A DNA stretch of 27,248 bases from DASSTJ01 sp035707965 (GTDB lineage Bacteria; Actinomycetota; Actinomycetes; Actinomycetales; Angustibacteraceae): positions 1 through 27,248 of the forward strand of contig DASSTJ010000155.1 of NCBI GenBank assembly GCA_035707965.1, written 5' to 3'. The notes below the pieces were generated by a model. That model ran no database searches. It was not told the DNA's origin and was given only the letters and a program-made list of their open reading frames with translations. Each line of letters opens with the position of its first letter. Within the stretch, counting starts at the first letter, position 1. Below, piece by piece: positions 22,458 through 27,248 of this stretch. A program made the translations under genes and the position numbers.

Positions 22458-23734
22458 GTGGTGCTCTCCTCGGCCGCGTCACGTCCGAGGAGCGCGGCGG
22501 CCTGTGACGTCGCGCGCGCCAGGACGACCTTCGCGGGCACCCGGAGCGCCTGCGCCGCTGCCGCCACGTCGTCGTGCTCGGGCTGCGCGTTGACGACGAG
22601 GCCGTCCAGCAGCGCCTGCTTCACGCGCACGGCGTGCCCCCCGACGTCTACCGTCGTCTCGCGACGCTGCAGTGCCGTCTTGCCGACCTGGTAGGTCCTG
22701 AGCCCGATCGCCGACGTCTCGGTGAAGACGAGCCGCGCCAGGTGTTGCAGCAGAACGGGTTCGGCGCGGCTGAGCACGTGCAGGGTGTGCGCCGGCCGCC
22801 CCTTCTTCATGAGGACCGGCGTCAGCCAGGCGTCGGACGCACCGGCAGCCAGCAACGCGCTGAGCACTCGCGGCCAGAGGCGCGGGTCGAGGTCGTCGAC
22901 GTTGGTCTCCAGCACCACTGCGCTCTCGTCGTCCGGACTCAGCGCGTCGTCGTCCACCTGGTCGCCGACGACGAGCCGGAGCACCCCGCTCGTTCCGGGC
23001 ACCTCACGGCTTCCAGCGCTGAAGCCGTTGCTGCGCACCGTCATCGGCGGCATCGGCCCAAACGCGTCCGCGAGCGTGGTGAGCAGAGCCGCACCGGTCG
23101 GGGTGCAGAGCTCGGAGTCGACCGGACCCCCGCTCGCCACCGCTCCGGAACCTTCGAGCAGCCGCAGCACCGCCGGTCCTGGCACCGGGATGGGGCCGTG
23201 CGAGGTCTGCGCAGTGCCACCGCCCAAGGACAGCGGTCCGACGTGCAGCCGAGCGCCCAGCGCAGCGAAGCCGGCGCAGACGCCCACGACGTCGCCGATC
23301 GAGTCGTGCGCCCCCACCTCGTGGAAGTGCACCTCGTCGGGCGGCGTGCCGTGGACCGCGCCCTCCGCTACCGCCAACCGCTCGAAGACGGCATGGGCCG
23401 TCGTCCGCGTCGTCTCGTCGAGGTCAGCGGCGTCGAGCAGGGCCCGGACGTCGTGCCACGTGCGGTGCGGCGGGTGCTCGCGCTCCTCGGGCCCGGCCAG
23501 CACCTCGGCGCGTGCGACACGGAAGCCGTGCCGCACCTCCTGCCAGAACCGCAGCTCGACGGGTGCGACGGCGCTCGCGGCGTTCGCCATGACGTCGGCG
23601 TCCACCCCGGCGTCGAACAGCGCCGCCAGCAGCATGTCGCCCGCCGCGCCCGCGGATCCGTCGACCCACGCCACGCGCCGACGTCCAGTGATGCGTTCTG
23701 CCGCGACAGGCGGGCGTGTCTCGCTCGAGTGCAT
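22454..23734 (-). CDS. larC: Nickel insertion protein LarC (pyridinium bis-thiocarboxylate nickel chelatase)
   Basis: Inserts Ni into the pyridinium bis-thiocarboxylate to finish the nickel-pincer nucleotide cofactor, in a CTP-dependent reaction. The roughly 426-residue product is full length in one frame, unlike the frameshifted larC1/larC2 known from Lactobacillus. Signatures (numbering from an optional GTG one codon upstream): WVDGSAGAAGDMLLAAL (24-40), VHFHEVGAHDSIGDVVG (136-152), SHGPIPVPGPAV (179-190), CTPTGAALL (211-219), LETNVDDLDPRLWPR (276-290) and TPVLMKKGRPAH (306-317). The ATG at 23734 shares its A with the last base of the larB TGA; the GTG at 23737 is equally possible. It is coupled on both sides (larB before, GDT1 after). 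larE and larA are not in the window. Confidence 0.95.
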   Translation of the reverse strand: MHSSETRPPVAAERITGRRRVAWVDGSAGAAGDMLLAALFDAGVDADVMANAASAVAPVELRFWQEVRHGFRVARAEVLAGPEEREHPPHRTWHDVRALLDAADLDETTRTTAHAVFERLAVAEGAVHGTPPDEVHFHEVGAHDSIGDVVGVCAGFAALGARLHVGPLSLGGGTAQTSHGPIPVPGPAVLRLLEGSGAVASGGPVDSELCTPTGAALLTTLADAFGPMPPMTVRSNGFSAGSREVPGTSGVLRLVVGDQVDDDALSPDDESAVVLETNVDDLDPRLWPRVLSALLAAGASDAWLTPVLMKKGRPAHTLHVLSRAEPVLLQHLARLVFTETSAIGLRTYQVGKTALQRRETTVDVGGHAVRVKQALLDGLVVNAQPEHDDVAAAAQALRVPAKVVLARATSQAAALLGRDAAEESTT

Positions 23735-24486
23735 CACTCAGCTGTCCGGGCAGCGGCGCGTCGGGCGATGCGCGCCGCGTGCACCGCGGCGCCGTACCCG
23801 TTGTCGACGTTCACGACGACGATGCCGGGGGAGCAGGAGTTGAGCATGCCCAGCAGCGCCGCGTACCCGCCCGCACCCGTGCCGTAGCCGGTGCTGGTGG
23901 GGACCGCCACGAGCGGCACGCCCGACAGACCGCCGACCACGCTGGGCAGCGCGCCCTCCATGCCGGCCACCACGACGAGCGCGTCGGCGTCCCGCAGCCG
24001 GTGGCTGACGGACAGCAGCCGGTGGATCCCCGCGACACCCACGTCGTCCAGCCGCTCCACGCCGGCACCGTGCACGCGAGCGGTGACGGCGGCCTCGGCG
24101 GCGACCGGAGCGTCCGACGTCCCGGCCGAGATGACGAGCACGAGGCCAGCCGGCTCGGGCAGCGGGCCGAGCACCGCCGTGCCGGCGACGGTGTCCTGCG
24201 TCGCCTGCGGCAGCTCGGCGGCCAGCAGGGCCTGGGCCGCCGGGTCCAGCCGGGTCGCCAGCACCGCACGCTCGGGGTGCCGCTCGTGCAGCGCCCTCAG
24301 CGCACCGAGAACCTGCTGCGGCGCTTTGCCCTTGCCGTACACGACCTCGGCGTCACCGGTGCGGCGCGCCCGGTCGGTGTCGAGCCGTGCGTACCCCAGG
24401 TCGAGGTAGCCGTCCTCGGACGGCGCGATGCCGCCGGCGCTCGTCACTGCGGACGTCGGGTGGCTGCGGAAGGGGCTGTCAGGCAC
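23734..24486 (-). CDS. larB: LarB, nickel-pincer cofactor biosynthesis carboxylase/hydrolase
   Basis: First enzyme of nickel-pincer nucleotide synthesis, which carboxylates the pyridinium ring of nicotinate adenine dinucleotide and releases AMP. The 250-residue protein has a PurE-like C-terminal domain: VLVISAGTSDAPVAAEA (about 116-132), DVGVAGIHRLL (138-148), VVVAGMEGALPSVVGGL (161-177), AVPTSTGYG (184-192) and NSCSPGIVVVNVDNGYGA (206-223). C208 is in the position of the reactive Cys of LarB. The N-terminal part has DGYLDLGYARLDTDRARRTG and EVVYGKGK. The GTG at 24486 has no ribosome site; TACCCT ends 6 nt upstream (leaderless type). An upstream open extension is low-complexity and runs antisense into pheA, so it is rejected. 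First gene of larB-larC-GDT1, divergent from pheA across 75 bp. Confidence 0.94.
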   Translation of the reverse strand: MPDSPFRSHPTSAVTSAGGIAPSEDGYLDLGYARLDTDRARRTGDAEVVYGKGKAPQQVLGALRALHERHPERAVLATRLDPAAQALLAAELPQATQDTVAGTAVLGPLPEPAGLVLVISAGTSDAPVAAEAAVTARVHGAGVERLDDVGVAGIHRLLSVSHRLRDADALVVVAGMEGALPSVVGGLSGVPLVAVPTSTGYGTGAGGYAALLGMLNSCSPGIVVVNVDNGYGAAVHAARIARRAAARTAE

Positions 24487-24492
24487 CTGCCG

Positions 24493-24498
24493 AGGGTA
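24493..24498 (-). promoter_or_regulatory. larB: Putative -10 (TACCCT) for leaderless larB
   Basis: TACCCT on the minus strand ends 6 nt before the larB GTG at 24486. This is the same hexamer and the same spacing as at serS. No Shine-Dalgarno is present. Confidence 0.5.
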
Positions 24499-24516
24499 CG
24501 ACGATCGCCCGCCGCG

Positions 24517-24522
24517 TAGTCT
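24517..24522 (+). promoter_or_regulatory. pheA: Putative -10 (TAGTCT) for pheA
   Basis: TAGTCT fits TAnnnT and lies 39 nt before the ATG, giving a short leader of about 30 nt that contains the CGGAG ribosome site. It diverges from the larB -10, 18 bp away. The -35 is unclear. Confidence 0.4.
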
Positions 24523-24561
24523 CCGAGGCCGGACCGCACGACTGCCCTCACCGGAGCCAGC

Positions 24562-25506
24562 ATGACGACGTACGCCTACCTCGGCCCCCAGGGCACCTTC
24601 ACCGAGGCGGCCCTGCGGCAGGTCGTCGACGTGAGCAGCGCAGACCACGTCGCCCAGCCCATGGCCACGGTGGACGCCGCGCTCGCCGCCGTCCGCGCTG
24701 GCGAGGCGGACGCCGCCATGGTGCCGATCGAGAACTCGGTCGAGGGCGGCGTCGCGGCGACGCTCGACGCGCTCGCGAACGGGTCGCCGCTGCGGGTGGT
24801 GCGCGAGGTGCTCGTGCCGATCACGTTCGTGCTGGCCGCTCGTCCCGGCACCCGGCTCGAGGACGTGCGACGCGTCTCCTCGCACCCGCACGGCTGGGCG
24901 CAGTGCCGCGGCTGGGTGGCCGAGCACCTGCCGGACGCGCGGTACCTGCCGGCGCTCTCGACGGCCGGTGCGGCCGAGGGTCTGGCTCCTGCGGCCGGTG
25001 ACGAGGCCACCGAGGCGCCTTACGACGCCGCGCTCTGCGCTCCGCTCGCGGCCGAGCGCTTCGGCCTGGAGGTGCTCGCCGACGACGTCGGTGACCGCAG
25101 CGCTGCCGTCACGCGCTTCGTGCTCGTGTCGCGGCCCGGGCCGCTGGGGGAGCCGAGCGGCAACGACAAGACCACCGTCGTGGTGTACCAGCGCGACGAC
25201 GACCGCCCCGGTGGCTTGCTGGAGCTGCTCGAGCAGTTCGCCACCCGCGGGGTCAACCTCTCGCGCATCGAGTCGCGTCCGACCGGCGACGCGCTCGGCC
25301 AGTACTTCTTCTCCATCGACTGCGAGGGGCACGTGCGCGAGGCGCGGGTGGCCGAGGCGCTCATGGGACTGCACCGCACCTGCAGCGAGGTGCGTTTCCT
25401 CGGCTCCTACCCCCGCGCCGACGCCGGCGCGACCATCGTCTCGGCGGCCACGAGCGACACGGCCTTCAGCGAGGCCCGGACCTGGCTGACGCAGCTCGAC
25501 CGCTGA
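24562..25506 (+). CDS. pheA: Prephenate dehydratase
   Basis: Converts prephenate to phenylpyruvate in phenylalanine synthesis, in the cytosol. The 314-residue monofunctional enzyme has no chorismate mutase domain. The catalytic domain (about 2-187) starts YAYLGPQGTFTEAA and holds AMVPIENSVEGGV (52-64) and the TRF motif in SAAVTRFVLVS (T184-F186), whose Thr is essential in the family. The regulatory ACT domain (about 203-285) carries NLSRIESRPTGDALGQYFF, including the ESRP motif that binds phenylalanine, so feedback inhibition is expected. The ATG at 24562 follows CGGAG by 6 nt. A convergent diacylglycerol-kinase-family gene ends 12 bp downstream, and serS follows beyond that. Confidence 0.97.
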   Translation: MTTYAYLGPQGTFTEAALRQVVDVSSADHVAQPMATVDAALAAVRAGEADAAMVPIENSVEGGVAATLDALANGSPLRVVREVLVPITFVLAARPGTRLEDVRRVSSHPHGWAQCRGWVAEHLPDARYLPALSTAGAAEGLAPAAGDEATEAPYDAALCAPLAAERFGLEVLADDVGDRSAAVTRFVLVSRPGPLGEPSGNDKTTVVVYQRDDDRPGGLLELLEQFATRGVNLSRIESRPTGDALGQYFFSIDCEGHVREARVAEALMGLHRTCSEVRFLGSYPRADAGATIVSAATSDTAFSEARTWLTQLDR

Positions 25507-25518
25507 GAGCGGTGGCGG

Positions 25519-26562
25519 TCACTGCGGCACGCGGAGGACGAGGGCCTTCGGGTCGATGCGCGCTCGGAGGGCCCGCACCATCCCGACCGGGTCGCCGTCC
25601 AGCTGTCCCTGCTGGGGCGGGTCGCAGCGCACGCGGACCTCGCGACAGCGCCGACGTCCGATGCGGTGGTGCTCGCGACGCGACAGCACCCGCGTCGCCA
25701 TCGACGCCCAGCTCACGACGCCCCGAGGTGACAGCGCGACGACGTCGAGCCAGCCGTCGTCCACCTCGGCGTCGGGGATCAGGACGATGCCGCCGGTGAG
25801 GCGCCCGCAGTTGCCGACGATGACCGTGCGCACGCGGCGGGTGATCTCGGGACCGTCGTCCGCGCTCATCCAGACCTTCGCGCGCTCACCGGTCAGGTTC
25901 GTGACGCCGGAGAAGACGTAGGCGAGCCAGCCGACACGTGCCTTCAGCTGCTCGGTGACCCCCGCCATCATCGCCGCGTCGAACCCGAGGCCCGCCATGA
26001 CGAGGAAGACCCGCTCGACCGGGCTCTGGTCCTCCCCGCTGCTGTCGAAGACGACCCGGCCGACGTCGACCGTGCGATCGGCGCCGGTGAGGGCGACGCG
26101 CAGCGCCGCGTCGAGGTCGTCGAGCGGCAGCCCCAGGTTGCGGGCCAGCAGGTTGCCGGTGCCCTGCGGCAGCAGCCCCAGCGGCACGCCGGTGCGGACG
26201 ACGTTCTCGGCGACCGTGCGGACCGTGCCGTCACCACCCAGCGCGCACACCAGGTCGACGCCGGCCGCGAGCGCCTCGCGGGTCTGCCCCCCGCCCGGGT
26301 CCGCCGCGGTCGTCTCGAGCCAGAGCGGCGCGTCCCATCCGAGCGCCGTGCAGGTGCTGGTGACCTGCCGGCGCGCGGCCGCGACGTCCGAGAACTTCGT
26401 CGGGTTGACCACGACGGCGAGGCGTCGACGTCCGGTCTGCGCGTGCTCACCGTCACTGGCCTCGCCGGGACGGCCGCCACGGCGCAGCAGGACCACGGCG
26501 GCGAGCGAGACGAGCACCGCGACGACGACCGCCAGCACGACGACGAGCACGGGGGCGGTCAC
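25519..26562 (-). CDS. Diacylglycerol/sphingosine-kinase-family lipid kinase, membrane-anchored
   Basis: A 347-residue lipid kinase of the DagK catalytic family. A single N-terminal membrane segment (about 5-27, Val/Leu/Ala-rich) is followed by a 20-residue polar linker, then the catalytic domain. That domain has LAVVVNPTKF (the nucleotide-binding entry), VCALGGDGTVRTVAENV (the GGDGT motif), GLLPQGTGNLLARNLGLP and, later, VMAGLGFDAAMM and LIPDAEVDDGWLDV. It probably phosphorylates diacylglycerol or a related lipid at the inner membrane face. I place the start at GTG 26562 because TACCTT ends exactly 8 nt upstream and there is no ribosome site; a TTG three codons earlier is possible. Convergent with pheA (12 bp), divergent from serS (121-bp spacer). 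Confidence 0.88.
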   Translation of the reverse strand: MTAPVLVVVLAVVVAVLVSLAAVVLLRRGGRPGEASDGEHAQTGRRRLAVVVNPTKFSDVAAARRQVTSTCTALGWDAPLWLETTAADPGGGQTREALAAGVDLVCALGGDGTVRTVAENVVRTGVPLGLLPQGTGNLLARNLGLPLDDLDAALRVALTGADRTVDVGRVVFDSSGEDQSPVERVFLVMAGLGFDAAMMAGVTEQLKARVGWLAYVFSGVTNLTGERAKVWMSADDGPEITRRVRTVIVGNCGRLTGGIVLIPDAEVDDGWLDVVALSPRGVVSWASMATRVLSRREHHRIGRRRCREVRVRCDPPQQGQLDGDPVGMVRALRARIDPKALVLRVPQ

Positions 26563-26570
26563 GAGAAGCA

Positions 26571-26576
26571 AAGGTA
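26571..26576 (-). promoter_or_regulatory. Putative -10 (TACCTT) for leaderless lipid kinase gene
   Basis: TACCTT on the minus strand ends 8 nt before GTG 26562 and is the main reason for choosing that start over the upstream TTG. Further upstream is a direct repeat of TACCGGCT (26585-26592 and 26595-26602) with a 10-bp period, which could be a regulator site. Confidence 0.45.
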
Positions 26577-26671
26577 CTGGGGGCTACCGGCTGGTACCGG
26601 CTCAACCAGCGCAGACGACGGGCTGACGACGACGGCTGTGGACGACGGTTCGGGTGCGGGCGTGTTGTCGA

Positions 26672-26677
26672 TACCCT
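26672..26677 (+). promoter_or_regulatory. serS: Putative -10 (TACCCT) for leaderless serS
   Basis: TACCCT ends 6 nt before the GTG at 26684. No Shine-Dalgarno and no T-box-like leader is present. The spacer upstream has three ACGACGG direct copies of unknown meaning. Confidence 0.5.
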
Positions 26678-26683
26678 CGGACG

Positions 26684-27248
26684 GTGATCGACCTACGTGT
26701 GCTGAGGGACGACCCGGACGCCGCCCGGGCCAGCCAGCGTGCCCGCGGCGAGGACGCAGCGCTCGTCGACGAGGTGCTCCAGGCGGACGAGCAGCGGCGC
26801 TCCACGCTGGCCGAGTTCGAGCGCCTGCGCGCCGAGCAGAAGTCGTTCGGCAAGAAGGTGTCCCAGGCCACCGGGCCGGAGAAGGGCGAGCTCGTGGCGC
26901 AGGCCAAGCAGCTCAGTGAGCAGGTGAAGGCGCGCCAGCTCGCCGCTGCCGAGGCCGGCGAGCGGCTCGAGCAGCTGCTGCGGCAGCTTCCCAACATCGT
27001 CGAGCCGGGCGTGCCCGCCGGCGGCGAGGACGACTTCGAGGTGCTGCAGACCGTGGGCACGCCCCGGGACTTCGCCGCGGAAGGCTTCACGCCGCTCGAC
27101 CACCTGGAGCTCGGCGAACGGCTGGGGGCCATCGACACCGATCGAGGGGCCAAGGTGTCCGGTGCGCGGTTCTACTACCTGACCGGCGCCGGCGCCAGGC
27201 TCGAGCTGGGGCTGCTGGCGATGGGCATGGCCCGGGCGGTGGAGAACG
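26684..27248 (+). CDS. serS: Seryl-tRNA synthetase, 5' part (runs off the window)
   Basis: Charges tRNA-Ser with serine. 188 complete codons are present. The frame stays open to the window edge and would need roughly 230 more residues for a normal length. The N-terminus, VIDLRVLRDDPDAARASQRA (first residue Met in vivo), is the typical SerRS start. It is followed by the long antiparallel coiled-coil arm that binds the tRNA-Ser extra arm (about 28-100, rich in Glu/Gln/Leu/Ala/Lys with FERLRAEQKSFGKKVSQA), then LRQLPNIVEPGVPAG and the entry to the class II catalytic domain (TPLDHLELGERLGAIDTDRG, then KVSGARFYYLTGAGARLELG). Motifs 2 and 3 lie outside the window. The start GTG 26684 has no ribosome site; TACCCT lies 6 nt upstream. 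Confidence 0.96.
   Translation, partial: MIDLRVLRDDPDAARASQRARGEDAALVDEVLQADEQRRSTLAEFERLRAEQKSFGKKVSQATGPEKGELVAQAKQLSEQVKARQLAAAEAGERLEQLLRQLPNIVEPGVPAGGEDDFEVLQTVGTPRDFAAEGFTPLDHLELGERLGAIDTDRGAKVSGARFYYLTGAGARLELGLLAMGMARAVEN

Noticed and set aside
22454..23737. Possible programmed frameshift in larC, as in larC1/larC2 of lactobacilli
   Set aside because: The N-terminal and C-terminal LarC signatures are in one uninterrupted frame here.
26601..26652. Three ACGACGG direct copies in the serS/lipid-kinase spacer
   Set aside because: Short trinucleotide-like GC-rich repeats with uneven spacing are common in this genome; no evidence of a binding site.
26563..26683. T-box or other tRNA-sensing leader before serS
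   Set aside because: The spacer is only 121 bp, shared with a divergent gene, and serS appears leaderless; no T-box sequence or specifier hairpin is visible.
1..27248. CRISPR arrays, insertion sequences, phage or defence genes, tRNA or rRNA
   Set aside because: No regularly spaced repeats, transposase/integrase motifs, terminal inverted repeats or structural RNA sequences were recognised on either strand.

Overview
The window is a very GC-rich bacterial chromosome segment. By eye I estimate a little over 70% GC; I did not count it. Codon third positions are almost all G or C, GTG starts are frequent, and many genes lack a Shine-Dalgarno sequence but carry a TAnnnT hexamer 6-8 nt before the start codon. 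Together with an actinobacterial-type DUF5926/SEC-C gene, MptB- and GT87-like mannosyltransferases and RsbW-like ATPases, this points to an actinomycete (Actinomycetota). I cannot resolve the genus. I see no mobile element, CRISPR array, rRNA or tRNA, and no gene-free stretch above about 170 bases. It looks like ordinary core chromosome.

Layout. 1-3.8 kb: aconitase (acnA), then a convergent unknown 211-aa gene and a divergent 72-aa gene that share the only AT-rich intergenic spacer. 3.8-7.9 kb (minus strand): a CBS-domain/zinc-ribbon gene followed by pdhA-pdhB-pdhC, a mitochondrial-type pyruvate dehydrogenase E1alpha/E1beta/E2 operon without its E3. 8.0-10.1 kb: a PIG-V-like GT-C membrane mannosyltransferase and a secreted CAP/peptidoglycan-binding protein, convergent. 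10.2-14.6 kb: Fpg/Nei glycosylase, rhodanese, glycerophosphodiester phosphodiesterase, RsbW-like ATPase, DUF5926/SEC-C protein, then a second RsbW-like ATPase on the opposite strand. 14.7-21.9 kb: arginine deiminase divergent from a GT2 glycosyltransferase, which is translationally coupled to an MptB-like mannosyltransferase; a large AlkP-like multi-spanning membrane protein that overlaps it tail to tail; and a GT87 mannosyltransferase. 21.8-24.5 kb (minus strand): larB-larC-GDT1, that is, nickel-pincer cofactor biosynthesis genes coupled to an UPF0016/TMEM165-type cation transporter. 24.5-27.2 kb: prephenate dehydratase (pheA), a membrane-anchored diacylglycerol-kinase-family enzyme, and the 5' part of seryl-tRNA synthetase (serS), cut by the window edge.

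How the genes fit together. Central carbon metabolism (aconitase, PDH), envelope glycan assembly (four glycosyltransferases and the AlkP-like protein) and metal cofactor assembly (LarB, LarC, GDT1) are the coherent themes. The observations I find most worth checking are the larB-larC-GDT1 coupling without larE or larA, the repeated leaderless-start pattern, the symmetric back-to-back arcA/GT2 promoter, the 91-bp coding overlap between the MptB-like and AlkP-like genes, the AlkP-like and Fpg/Nei proteins with a replaced family residue, and the CBS/zinc-ribbon gene placed directly ahead of the pdh operon. None amounts to a demonstrated new system.
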